Origin: Verrucomicrobiota bacterium
GTDB lineage: Bacteria > Verrucomicrobiota > Verrucomicrobiia > Opitutales > Intestinicryptomonadaceae
Assembly: GCA_023450935.1 (NCBI GenBank)
Contig: JAEXGH010000032.1
Location: forward strand, 62,001 to 126,000
Direction of reading: 5' to 3'
DNA length: 64,000 nucleotides
Shown one piece after another: positions 16,445-25,305 of this stretch (position 1 is its first letter; each line of letters opens with the position of its first letter). A program made the position numbers and the translations under genes. Under the pieces are notes generated by a model. It was given only the letters and a program-made list of their open reading frames with translations. It was not told the origin of the DNA and searched no databases.

Positions 16445-19195
16445 TTAGCGAAGTGCCGCCTGAGCCGCCGCCAAACGAGCCACGGGGACGCGCGGGGGCG
16501 AGCAGGAAACATACTTCAAACCGACTTGGTGGAAGAAGTTGATTGAGTCGGGATCGCCGCCGTGTTCGCCGCAAATGCCGAGCTTGATGTCCTTGCGGAC
16601 GCTTCTGCCCTTTTCGGCGGCAATGCGGACAAGCTGCCCTACGCCGTCAACGTCGATTGAAGCAAACGGGTTCTTCGGCAGAATCTCCAATTCCTTGTAT
16701 CTGCCGAGGAAAGAGCCCGAGTCGTCGCGGCTCATTCCCAGACAGGTTTGGGTGAGGTCGTTTGTGCCGAAGCTGAAGAATTCCGCCACTTCCGCGATTT
16801 CGTCGGCAGTGAGCGCGCCGCGCGGAACTTCAATCATAGTTCCGAGCATATAGTCAATCTTGACCTTCTTTTCTTTCATAACCGCCTCGGCAGTTTCCTT
16901 TATGAGCTGTCCCTGATACTTAAGCTCCTGAACGAAGCCTACAAGGGGAACCATAATCTCGACTTTTACCTTTCTGCCCTTCTTCGACTTCATCACGTTT
17001 GCGGCGGCTTCGAAAATTGCGCGCGCCTGCATGCGTGTGATTTCGGGGTAGCTGTTGCCCAAACGGCAACCTCTGTGCCCGAGCATGGGGTTGGATTCCT
17101 CCAAAGCCTTGCATCTTGCCACGAGAAGCTCGGGGTTGACGTTCATCTTTTCGGCGAGCGCGTTTCTCGACGCGCTGTCGTGCGGGAGGAATTCGTGCAA
17201 CGGCGGGTCGAGCAGACGGATTGTAACGGGCAGGCCCTCCATGGCCTTGAAGATTCCCTCGAAGTCTTTCCTCTGGAAGGGGAGAAGCTTTTTGAGTGCC
17301 TTTTCGCGCTCTTCAACGTCGGAAGCCAAAATCATCTGGCGGACGGCATCGATTCTGTCGCCTTCAAAGAACATATGCTCGGTTCTGCACAGGCCGATAC
17401 CCTCCGCGCCGAAGCGGACCGCCGCCTGCGCCTGTTCGGGGCGGTCGGCATTCGTTCTGATACCTAGCTTGCGGTATTTGTCGGCCCACTTCATGACGGT
17501 GTCGAACAGCTGGAACGTATAGCTTTTTGCGGCCTTCATTTTGCCCGCAAGCACGCGGATTACCTCGCTGGGGGCTGTTTCGATTTCGCCGAGGAAAACT
17601 TCGCCCGTAGTGCCGTCAATGGAAATGCTGTCGCCCTCCCTGATGATTACGTCGCCGATTTGCATCAGGTGCTTGTTGTAGTCCATCTTGATTTCCGCCG
17701 CCGCACAAATGCAGACTTTGCCCATTTGGCGCGCAACCAACGCCGCATGCGAGCTTACGCCGCCGCGCGATGTCAAAATGCCTTCGGCGGCAATCATACC
17801 GCGCAGGTCTTCGGGAGAAGTTTCCTCGCGGCAGAGAATGACTTTCTGTCCCTGCGCGTTGAGCATTTCGGCCTTCGACGCCGCGAATACAATCGCGCCG
17901 CTTGCAGCTCCGGGACCGGCGGGCAGACCCTTTGTAAGAACTTTCGCCTTCTTGACCGCGGCCGCGTCGAACACGGGGACGAGCAGGCTCGAGATTGAGT
18001 CGGCGGGAATTTTCAGCAGGGCTGTTTTTTCGTTCATGAAGCCCTGCTTGTTCATTTCCACGGCAATGCGGACAGCCGAAAGCCCCGTGCGTTTGCCGTT
18101 GCGCGTCTGGAGCATATAAAGCTTGTTTTCTTCGATTGTGAATTCGAAGTCCTGCATGTCCTTGAAGTGTTTTTCAAGCTTGTTGCGGATTGCCAGCAAT
18201 TCCTTATACGCTTTGGGCATTTCCTCCTCAAGCTGCGAAATTTTGCGGGGAGTTCTCACGCCCGCAACAACGTCCTCGCCCTGCGCGTTGATGAGGTATT
18301 CGCCGTAGAAAGAGTTTTCGCCGTTGGCGGGGTCGCGCGTGAAGGCGACGCCCGTGGCTGAAGTGTCGCCCTTGTTGCCGAAAACCATCGTCTGGACGTT
18401 GACCGCCGTGCCCCAGTCGGACGGGATATTGTATTTCTGGCGGTAGATGATTGCGCGCTCGTTCATCCAGGAATTGAACACTGCGCCGATTGCCCCCCAG
18501 AGCTGTTCGCCGACGTCCTGCGGGAATTCGGTTTTTGTTCTCTGTTTAATGAGCTTCTTGTAGCGCGAAACAAGTTCCTTCAAATCCTCCACCGAAAGTT
18601 CGGTATCGAGCTTTTTACCCGTTTCCCTTTTAACTCCCTCCATGACTTCGTGGAAGGGTTCGGCTTCGCTTTCGGTTCTCGCCTGAACGCCCATAACGAC
18701 GTCGCCATACATTTGGATAAAGCGGCGGTAGCAGTCCCAAGCAAAGCGCGGATTGTTTGTTTTGCTTGCCAAACCCTCAACCGTTTTGTCGTTGAGGCCG
18801 AGGTTGAGAATTGTGTCCATCATACCAGGCATCGACTCGCGCGCGCCCGAGCGGACCGAGAACAACAGGGGGTCTTTTTCGTCGCCGAATTTTTTGCCCA
18901 TCTGCTTTTCGACAGACTCCAACCCCGCCTTGACTTCCGCTGCCAACGACTCCGGATATTTTCTGCCATTGTTGTAAAAATACGTGCAAACTTCGGTTGT
19001 GAGAGTAAATCCGGGGGGGACGGGCAACCCTATGCGCGCCATTTCCGCGAGGTTTGCGCCCTTTCCGCCAAGGAGGTTTCTCATCTTGGCGTCGCCGTCG
19101 GTCTTTTTGCCGAACCAATATGCGTATTTTACTTTTGATGTTTTCTTTTTCACGGCAGAAGAACGCGCCGGAGTTTTTGTTTTTGTATTTTTCAT
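16445..19195 (-). CDS. ppdK: Pyruvate, phosphate dikinase
   Basis: PPDK interconverts pyruvate, ATP and phosphate with phosphoenolpyruvate, AMP and pyrophosphate, working in glycolysis or gluconeogenesis in anaerobes. The 916-residue protein has the N-terminal ATP-grasp domain (YWFGKKTDGDAKMRNLLGG onward) and the swivelling domain with its phospho-histidine in TSRGGVSSHAALVARQMG near 490. The C-terminal PEP/pyruvate barrel has GTNDLTQTCLGMSRDD and the catalytic cysteine in GICGEHGGDP. A Lys/Thr/Ala-rich leader of about 20 residues makes it slightly longer than the usual 870-880. It is transcribed alone, with its own promoter and terminator. Confidence 0.97.
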   Translation of the reverse strand: MKNTKTKTPARSSAVKKKTSKVKYAYWFGKKTDGDAKMRNLLGGKGANLAEMARIGLPVPPGFTLTTEVCTYFYNNGRKYPESLAAEVKAGLESVEKQMGKKFGDEKDPLLFSVRSGARESMPGMMDTILNLGLNDKTVEGLASKTNNPRFAWDCYRRFIQMYGDVVMGVQARTESEAEPFHEVMEGVKRETGKKLDTELSVEDLKELVSRYKKLIKQRTKTEFPQDVGEQLWGAIGAVFNSWMNERAIIYRQKYNIPSDWGTAVNVQTMVFGNKGDTSATGVAFTRDPANGENSFYGEYLINAQGEDVVAGVRTPRKISQLEEEMPKAYKELLAIRNKLEKHFKDMQDFEFTIEENKLYMLQTRNGKRTGLSAVRIAVEMNKQGFMNEKTALLKIPADSISSLLVPVFDAAAVKKAKVLTKGLPAGPGAASGAIVFAASKAEMLNAQGQKVILCREETSPEDLRGMIAAEGILTSRGGVSSHAALVARQMGKVCICAAAEIKMDYNKHLMQIGDVIIREGDSISIDGTTGEVFLGEIETAPSEVIRVLAGKMKAAKSYTFQLFDTVMKWADKYRKLGIRTNADRPEQAQAAVRFGAEGIGLCRTEHMFFEGDRIDAVRQMILASDVEEREKALKKLLPFQRKDFEGIFKAMEGLPVTIRLLDPPLHEFLPHDSASRNALAEKMNVNPELLVARCKALEESNPMLGHRGCRLGNSYPEITRMQARAIFEAAANVMKSKKGRKVKVEIMVPLVGFVQELKYQGQLIKETAEAVMKEKKVKIDYMLGTMIEVPRGALTADEIAEVAEFFSFGTNDLTQTCLGMSRDDSGSFLGRYKELEILPKNPFASIDVDGVGQLVRIAAEKGRSVRKDIKLGICGEHGGDPDSINFFHQVGLKYVSCSPPRVPVARLAAAQAALR

Positions 19196-19295
19196 AGTTT
19201 ACAATGTTATTGATTGAAAAATGCCGCCGGCACGCGCGGCGCGCCGAAAGCACACGGGCAAAGCATTGCCGTAATATCCCGAAGAGTGTGTCGGT

Positions 19296-19323
19296 ATTCT
19301 CCCGACGTTTGCGCAATAGTCAA
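19296..19323 (-). promoter_or_regulatory. Candidate ppdK promoter
   Basis: On the reverse strand TTGACT (19318-19323) and GAGAAT (19296-19301) are 16 bases apart, in the context ATTTTTCTTGACT seen at two other genes here. The predicted leader to the ppdK ATG is about 95 bases. The rest of 19196-19345 shows no coding sequence. Confidence 0.45.
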
Positions 19324-19345
19324 GAAAAATACGGCGTTTTACATA

Positions 19346-19480
19346 TTATTTTCCCCTTTTTTTCGGGGAATTTTGCCGACGCGTTTTGTCGTCGGCAAGG
19401 AGTTTGCGCATGCAGAAAAAAAACAGTCCGCCGAAAAGCGACATCGAAACGCACATTGTTATCCATCCGCCTATTGTCAT
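19346..19480 (-). CDS. MetS-like small subunit of an NSS transporter (44 residues)
   Basis: A 44-codon gene overlapping the symporter stop codon by four bases (ATGA at 19477-19480), so translation is likely coupled. It encodes one membrane helix (roughly residues 4-23, including MSLFGGLFFF) followed by a basic tail (MRKLLADDK, then RRQNSPKKRGK). That is the plan of the tiny MetS/MaAIMP subunits found beside MetP-type sodium-coupled methionine/alanine importers, which are needed for transport in the characterised case. Identification rests on size, topology and position, not on a clear signature. CCCC/GGGG can pair across its last codons. Confidence 0.7.
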   Translation of the reverse strand: MTIGGWITMCVSMSLFGGLFFFCMRKLLADDKTRRQNSPKKRGK

Positions 19481-21222
19481 AATCTGTCAGCCTTTCCTAT
19501 GTTGTCGTATTTTTTGGACGAATACAACATCAACGCGTAGAAGAAATACACGCCAGCAATTATCGTGACCGAGGCTATCGCCACTTTGTCGGGAGCATCG
19601 CCCGCAATGTCGGAGATATAGGGCGAAAGCGTGCCGTCTCCCACAAGCCCCAGCACGTCCTTTGCAAACCAGGAAACGAACACCACCGCCAGCACCAGCG
19701 GCGACACATATTTTATCGCGAACGAATACGCCCGCGGAAGCTTTATCAAAGAGCCGTCGTTTGCAAGCCGTCTTCCCTTCTCCGCGCCGAACACCCACGC
19801 AAGCAGAAATGTCTGAATCATCGCCATAATGTAGACCATTACCTGCCCCGACCAGAAATCCATAGTGTCCATAGCCTTGAGCCCTTTCGAGAAATAGACG
19901 ACAAAAAGCGAAATAAAAAGCGACACCATTCCAAGCATGGGTATGGAAACTTTCCGCGGAACGCGCGTTGCCTCCTCCAGAAAGGCGACGCTCGGATAGA
20001 TCATTGAAATGGAGCTTGTAACCGCGGCTATGAAAAGCAGCGCGAAAAACAGAAAGCCGAAAAACTCGCCAAGAGGCATAGTGTTGAAGACAAGCGGTAG
20101 GACTTTAAAGCCCAAGTCGAACAAGCTAAGCCCCGCGCCGATAGCCCCCGCCACGCCGAAAAATGCGACCGCGGCGGGAACGGTTATCATTCCGCCCAGA
20201 CAGACTTCGAAAAACTCGTTCATAGTGCACGATGAAAGCGCGCTCAAAACTATGTCCTGCCCGCGGCGAAGATAGCTTGCGTATGTCATGATTGCTGTGA
20301 ATCCGATTGTGATCGAAAAGAAAACCTGCCCGCATGCGGCAATCCAAATAGACGGATTCGACAGTTGTTCGAACACGGAAATCGACACAATTTTTCGCCG
20401 CACCTGCGAATTTTGTTTTGCCGAAAGCTCGTTGAATTTTTCTGCCTGAGCAGAAGCCGCCGCAATTTCCGCGTCTCCCACAAGCGGGGCTATTTTCTCC
20501 CAGCCGCCGCCGGACTTAGACTGCACGAGTTCGACTTTCACGGGGTTCCACATAAAACCCAAGCCCTGATTTATTGTGCGTTCGGGGTGGTCGGGCGAAA
20601 CGTTGCCGAGCGTCATCATTCTTACCACAACAATAAACGCCACGACCACGAGCGTAGGCATAGCCACTTTGCAAAACGCCTCAACCCCCGCCGATACCCC
20701 CTTGTATATTATGAAAAAGTTCAACAGAAACGACACCAAAAAGAACACCAAAACTTTGTCCGACGCCAGCGAAATTGCCCCGCCGTTTTCGTCGGTTCCT
20801 ACGAAATTGGCGAAGAACGCCCTTGCCTGCTCTATGTCGGAAAACGAAACGTTGCCCGCCAGAAAATTATACGCATACCCCAAGCACCACGATTCAATGT
20901 AGATGTAGTAGCAATACACAATCAGCGTCAAAACCGCGCCCACAATTCCGATGTATGAAAAGAATTTGCTTCCGCCGAAAACGCCCATAATCCCCGCCGC
21001 CGAGTGGTAGCCAAGTTCGCCGCCGCGCCTGCCGAGCGTCCATTCCACAATCGAAATGGGCACGCCCACAAGGAAGAACGCGCACACATACGCTATCATA
21101 AACGCCGCCCCGCCGTAGACCGCCACAAGCCCCGGAAACTTCAGAAAATTACCCAGCCCCACCGCGCTTCCCGCAACGGCAAGCACAACGCCCAGCTTGG
21201 AACTCCAACACTCTTTTTTCAT
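19477..21222 (-). CDS. Sodium:neurotransmitter symporter (NSS) family amino-acid transporter
   Basis: A 581-residue LeuT-fold secondary transporter, probably a sodium-coupled amino-acid importer. The start is MKKECWSSKLGVVLAVAGSA; the conserved GSAVGLGNFLKFP of helix 1 forms the sodium and substrate site, and a long run of hydrophobic segments (11 or 12 helices) follows. Length and the small protein directly after it fit the MetP-type bacterial group. The ATG lies one base after the stop of the LolD-like ATPase and the gene overlaps the mini-subunit, so all are probably translated together. The substrate is inference only. Confidence 0.9.
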   Translation of the reverse strand: MKKECWSSKLGVVLAVAGSAVGLGNFLKFPGLVAVYGGAAFMIAYVCAFFLVGVPISIVEWTLGRRGGELGYHSAAGIMGVFGGSKFFSYIGIVGAVLTLIVYCYYIYIESWCLGYAYNFLAGNVSFSDIEQARAFFANFVGTDENGGAISLASDKVLVFFLVSFLLNFFIIYKGVSAGVEAFCKVAMPTLVVVAFIVVVRMMTLGNVSPDHPERTINQGLGFMWNPVKVELVQSKSGGGWEKIAPLVGDAEIAAASAQAEKFNELSAKQNSQVRRKIVSISVFEQLSNPSIWIAACGQVFFSITIGFTAIMTYASYLRRGQDIVLSALSSCTMNEFFEVCLGGMITVPAAVAFFGVAGAIGAGLSLFDLGFKVLPLVFNTMPLGEFFGFLFFALLFIAAVTSSISMIYPSVAFLEEATRVPRKVSIPMLGMVSLFISLFVVYFSKGLKAMDTMDFWSGQVMVYIMAMIQTFLLAWVFGAEKGRRLANDGSLIKLPRAYSFAIKYVSPLVLAVVFVSWFAKDVLGLVGDGTLSPYISDIAGDAPDKVAIASVTIIAGVYFFYALMLYSSKKYDNIGKADRL

Positions 21223-21223
21223 A

Positions 21224-21907
21224 TCAGTTTTTGATGTTGCCGTCCACAAGCTCCACAATTCTGTCGGCTATGTCCAGAATGCGGTTGTCGTGCGTTACGA
21301 GGACAACCGTAACGCCCAGCGTTTTGGCCATTTTTCGGATAATTTCGACAACCTCGCGCCCGCTTTTTTGGTCGAGCGACGCCGTAGGTTCGTCGGCCAA
21401 AACTATTGCGGGATTGCGGATAAGCGCGCGCGCTATTGCGACGCGCTGGCGTTGTCCGCCCGAAAGGCGAGACGGTTTCTTTTGCGCGTGCTCCTCTATT
21501 CCCACTGTTTTTAGGGCTTCCAACGCGCGTTCTTTGGAGGACTGCGCCGTTGCGGTTTCGTCGAAGGCGAGCGGCAGGCGCACGTTTTCCGCAACAGTCA
21601 GCGAATTAAGAAGGTGGTGCGACTGAAATATGAACCCCAATCCCCTGCGGATTTTCACAAGCTCCTTCGCCGAAGCCCCGCCCAGCTCCACGCCGTCCAC
21701 GCGCACGCTGCCCGACTGCAACGTAAGCTGCGCGCCTATGATTTTAAGCAGAGTCGATTTTCCCGAACCCGACGGCCCCATAATTATGACAATTTCGCCC
21801 TCGTAGCAATCCAAGTCTACGGAATGCAAAACCTCCTTGGTTTCGTCGCCCTCCTTGTAGGAGTGGCGCAGGGAACGTATCGAAATTATGGGTTTTGCGG
21901 GTTGCAT
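21224..21907 (-). CDS. LolD/DevA-type ABC transporter ATPase
   Basis: A 227-residue ATPase of the MacB/LolD/FtsE group, which powers lipoprotein release or envelope efflux. Walker A is GPSGSGKST, the Q loop is in FIFQSHHLL, the signature is LSGGQRQR, Walker B is IVLADEPTASLD, and the H loop is VTHD. The QSHHLL and SGREVVE features resemble DevA/LolD. The ATG at 21907 is one base after the stop of the beta-helix gene; an in-frame TTG at 21919 is an alternative. No FtsX/MacB-like permease lies next to it, so its partner must be elsewhere or the ATPase has been recruited to a different task. Confidence 0.9.
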   Translation of the reverse strand: MQPAKPIISIRSLRHSYKEGDETKEVLHSVDLDCYEGEIVIIMGPSGSGKSTLLKIIGAQLTLQSGSVRVDGVELGGASAKELVKIRRGLGFIFQSHHLLNSLTVAENVRLPLAFDETATAQSSKERALEALKTVGIEEHAQKKPSRLSGGQRQRVAIARALIRNPAIVLADEPTASLDQKSGREVVEIIRKMAKTLGVTVVLVTHDNRILDIADRIVELVDGNIKN

Positions 21908-21908
21908 T

Positions 21909-24491
21909 TTATTTTTCAAGTGGCTTTAGCGAAATGCCGGAGATGTCGAACGTTTCGCCGTTTCCGCCGTTGGGAGATATAAAAAATAATTTCTGGAATT
22001 TGAATGAATTTTCCTTGTATGGCAAACCAAATGAGGCAATTTTTTTGTCGGCGTCGAAAATTTCCACACGCATTGTTTTGTCGGAATTGACGTGTGTCGG
22101 AAGAACGCAGACAAACCGCAGCCACTTGTCGGTAGGCAGCTGCACGCCGTCGATGCGCCCGTCCAAAATCCGCATACGGGGATTGTTGACAGGCTTAATG
22201 TACGAGCGTAATTCCACTATCATGCTTGCCTTTTCGCCGAAACGCGCATTGAAGACAAGCTCAACGTAGTCCGCCGAAGGCAGGTTGAAGTCGAAGGAGA
22301 AATACGGCCTGACGTCGGGGAAATAATCGCGAATACGCAGGAATTTTGCGCCGTTTTCCCCGACAATCAACGCCGATTTTCCGTCGAGGCCCGATCCCGC
22401 AATAGAAGCCTTTACCGACCCAACGCCGAATTTCGAAAAATCGACTTCCACGGGAATTTCGGGCAGCACAAAATTGTGTTCGAACATCGGCGGATACTTA
22501 TAGCCCGCCAAAATTTCGGCGGCGCGCTTTTTCATCTTGCCGCGCGCACCAGCCCTCGAAACGTCAATCGGCTTGAATCCGATAATGTCGAGGCCGCGTT
22601 TTTGTGCAAGCAGCGCGTCTATATCTACCTCCATCTCCACGGAATTTGCGTCCTGCCCCGATTCGGCGCGCCATTGGTCGAAGCCGAGTTCGCCGAAAAG
22701 CAGTTTCCCGCCCTTGTTGAAATACGCGTTTGAGTCGATTTTCGCCGCGCTTGCGGGCACCGCATTATTTCCTCTGAAAAGCGTTGCGGGCGGGGAGAAC
22801 TGGACTATGTTGTTTGTGAATGTGTAGGAATTCGGCTCTCTGCGCCCCAAGCCGAACTGGTATTCGCGGGAATCGCGGATAATGTTGTTTCTGATTGTGC
22901 AGCTTTGGCCGTAGTGCATAAAATACCCCCCGCGGCTCGAATTTCTGACGTAGTTGTTTTCAACGAGCCAAAACGCCGAACCTTCGTCGTTGTAAATGCC
23001 CCACGCCCCATAGTCGAGGCAGTCTATGTTCTCAATCACGTTGCCGACTATCATGGAATTCGGCGACTTGCCGAGCGTATAAATTCCACCTATGTCGTTC
23101 AGGCTTTTGAAACAGAGGTCGTGTATTTTGTTGAACGAAATCGACGTATTTTTCGTCTGGGTTGCGCCGCCACCCCACGTCCAGCCGTATGAAATACCCG
23201 TATAGTAGCCGTCGAAAATTTCGTTGTGGACTATTTTGCAGTTCGGCACATCGAAGACCAAAATCCCGGCGCCGCTTTGCGACACGCGCCCGTATTTGTA
23301 AATCAGGCAGTCTTTTACGGTGATATTATGCGTTAAAAGCGGCTGAAATGAAACTTTGTTGATTCTTGAGTAATAGGCCAAATTGGCGGCTTTCCCGATT
23401 TTTATTCCGCCCAAGCCGATATCTGTAATTTCGCAGTTTTTTACCGTTGCAAATTCGACACCGCTTCCCAGCCACAGCGCGTATGAGTCAATCTTCGAAA
23501 AACGGCAGTTCTCGAAAGACACGTTCGCCGCCTGACTCACTTTCACGCACGCGAACGAGTTCGCCGCCGACTGGCTGTATGCCTCAAAAAAATCGCGCCC
23601 CTTCCAGCTGTTTTTTGCAAAGCCGACCGCCGCGCCTTCGAATTTGGCGTTTTTGATTTTTATATTTTTAACCTGTTTGCGCTCCCCGCCTTCGAATTTT
23701 CCGCGGATTTCAAACGGCGTTATGACCGCGGGGTATTCAACCAAAGCCGACTCCATTTGTTCGCCGTCGCGCGGTAGATAGTAGATTTTTGAGTTTTGCC
23801 TGTCGAAATAGAATTCTCCCTTTTCGTCGAATCCCGCAAGCGTATTGTAGACTATATAGGACGAATACCTGCAATTCCTGAACATCGATGTGTCGAGCGG
23901 CGCGGAAAACAGAACTTCATAGACCTTCCCCTTCTTTTCTACCGAACCGAAACCGACGTTTATTTGAACCCAATTTCTGAACGTGCCCAAATACATATTT
24001 TTTTTCTCGGTATCGGACAATTTTAAAAAGAACTCTCCGTCTTTCGGGAACACCCGCATTCCACTGGTAGAGCCGTAGCGCGAACTCGTATCGGGTATGC
24101 GCGAATGCGCCAATATGCGCGTATTGTTCGGGTGGCGCGAACACGAAGCGCGCACGCCGTTTACGAAAATCGACGGAATCAGGTCTTCCGACTTCAAGTC
24201 CGCCTCCCACGCACCCGCGCGGATATTCGACTTGCGCCAGCCCGAAATTTTTCTCGCCCCCGTAATCAGCGCGCCGCCGCCGTTTATGGACAGTCCGCTA
24301 TGGCGTTCGTCCAAAACAACGGATTTTTCGAGCCTGTATTCCGCGCCAGCTAAATCGGCGCGTTTTTCGGCGGAAGCAGCCGCGGCGTCGAGCTTTGCCT
24401 GCAAGTCCTCCGCCGAATAAACTCTTTCTTCCCCCGCGACAAACGATGGCGCAACTGCGGCCGCCACAAAAAACAATATAGAAAATTTCAT
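21909..24491 (-). CDS. Secreted right-handed beta-helix protein, possible polysaccharide-active enzyme
   Basis: An 860-residue exported protein with signal peptide MKFSILFFVAAAVAPSFVAG. An N-terminal domain has LSINGGGALITGARKISGWRK and SIFVNGVRASCSRHPN, a pattern shared by large beta-helix carbohydrate-active proteins such as those grouped with GH141. Residues about 265-600 carry parallel beta-helix rungs with many N-rich turns (VSFENCRF, VKNCEITDIG, IVHNEIFDGYYTG, CTIRNNIIRDS). A C-terminal beta-sandwich follows (about 670-860). It probably acts on a glycan outside the cytoplasm. The catalytic residues cannot be named, so the family suggestion is tentative. It heads the operon containing the LolD-like ATPase and symporter. 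Confidence 0.8.
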   Translation of the reverse strand: MKFSILFFVAAAVAPSFVAGEERVYSAEDLQAKLDAAAASAEKRADLAGAEYRLEKSVVLDERHSGLSINGGGALITGARKISGWRKSNIRAGAWEADLKSEDLIPSIFVNGVRASCSRHPNNTRILAHSRIPDTSSRYGSTSGMRVFPKDGEFFLKLSDTEKKNMYLGTFRNWVQINVGFGSVEKKGKVYEVLFSAPLDTSMFRNCRYSSYIVYNTLAGFDEKGEFYFDRQNSKIYYLPRDGEQMESALVEYPAVITPFEIRGKFEGGERKQVKNIKIKNAKFEGAAVGFAKNSWKGRDFFEAYSQSAANSFACVKVSQAANVSFENCRFSKIDSYALWLGSGVEFATVKNCEITDIGLGGIKIGKAANLAYYSRINKVSFQPLLTHNITVKDCLIYKYGRVSQSGAGILVFDVPNCKIVHNEIFDGYYTGISYGWTWGGGATQTKNTSISFNKIHDLCFKSLNDIGGIYTLGKSPNSMIVGNVIENIDCLDYGAWGIYNDEGSAFWLVENNYVRNSSRGGYFMHYGQSCTIRNNIIRDSREYQFGLGRREPNSYTFTNNIVQFSPPATLFRGNNAVPASAAKIDSNAYFNKGGKLLFGELGFDQWRAESGQDANSVEMEVDIDALLAQKRGLDIIGFKPIDVSRAGARGKMKKRAAEILAGYKYPPMFEHNFVLPEIPVEVDFSKFGVGSVKASIAGSGLDGKSALIVGENGAKFLRIRDYFPDVRPYFSFDFNLPSADYVELVFNARFGEKASMIVELRSYIKPVNNPRMRILDGRIDGVQLPTDKWLRFVCVLPTHVNSDKTMRVEIFDADKKIASFGLPYKENSFKFQKLFFISPNGGNGETFDISGISLKPLEK

Positions 24492-24589
24492 GACCGAAGT
24501 CTAACAAAATTAAAATATAATGAAAAGCAAAAAAGCAAAAATAGCTCCTCCCACTCGGCGCGTATTATTCATTCCGCGCAAAAAAACAC

Positions 24590-24617
24590 AAAAAAAAGCG
24601 ACCCAAACAAGAGCCGC
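24590..24617 (-). terminator. Terminator of the OmpA-like lipoprotein gene
   Basis: On the reverse strand GCGGCTC pairs with GGGTCGC (two G-T wobbles) around TTGTTT, followed by a run of T. It lies 22 bases after the stop codon at 24640. The rest of 24492-24639 is A-rich spacer. Confidence 0.7.
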
Positions 24618-24639
24618 CTTTTCCGGTGTCTGCAAAAAC

Positions 24640-25215
24640 CTACTTAACTTTTACGATATCCACACGACGGTCGTGTTTGGCTTCGGGGGAATCCTTGGCA
24701 ACATCAACAACCGCGCCCTGTTCGCCGCGGGCAACCGTTTCAAGCTTGTCGCCGTTGACGCCCAAGCCGAGCATATATTCCTGAACCGATTTGCAACGTT
24801 TGTCGGAAAGAAGCATATTGTATTCCTCCGTGCCGTACCAGTCGGTATGGCCTACTAAATACACTTTCATATTGGGGTTTGCCTTGAAAAATTCAGCCGC
24901 CTTCTTGACGTTTTCGCGTTCCGAACCAGCAATGGCATACTGGTTGAAGCCGAAATAGATTGTGCTTACAATGTCTTCGGGGTTGATGTTTTCGGGATCG
25001 AAGCCCAAGCCCCCGTTCAAGCCCGAATCCCTCTGCTGCAATCCGTCGGAAAGCGCACCGTTGTCGGAGAGGTCGTCTCCGCCGAGAGTTGAAGCACCGC
25101 TTGTGCCGCCCTGCGCGGCAGTGTCGCCGATGGACGGGGGTTCGTCCATATCATTACACGCTGACATAAAAAACATTGTTGCAACAAACGTCGCTATAAG
25201 GAGGATTTTTTTCAT
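24640..25215 (-). CDS. OmpA-domain (Pal-like) outer-membrane lipoprotein
   Basis: A 191-residue lipoprotein: signal MKKILLIATFVATMFFMSAC, a low-complexity Gly/Ser/Asp linker (about 25-75), then a C-terminal OmpA domain that binds peptidoglycan. The domain shows STIYFGFNQYAI at its start, VYLVGHTDWYGTEEYNMLLS with SDKRCKSVQEYM in the middle, and the closing DRRVDIV. The aspartate after GHT and the arginine in the DRRVDI segment, which hold diaminopimelate in Pal, are present. It probably ties the outer membrane to the wall. The start chosen gives the canonical lipobox. It has its own terminator and no linked tol genes. Confidence 0.9.
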   Translation of the reverse strand: MKKILLIATFVATMFFMSACNDMDEPPSIGDTAAQGGTSGASTLGGDDLSDNGALSDGLQQRDSGLNGGLGFDPENINPEDIVSTIYFGFNQYAIAGSERENVKKAAEFFKANPNMKVYLVGHTDWYGTEEYNMLLSDKRCKSVQEYMLGLGVNGDKLETVARGEQGAVVDVAKDSPEAKHDRRVDIVKVK

Positions 25216-25305
25216 AATTGCTATAAATAAATTGTTTCCGATGATATGTCCGGCAAGTTTTCCCATATTTTCGTTTTTTGCAAGTCTTTTTTACAAAAAA
25301 CTCGA

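Noticed and set aside
19204..19568. Plus-strand frames between ppdK and the symporter
   Set aside because: They overlap the ppdK promoter and the coupled mini-subunit on the other strand and look like noise.
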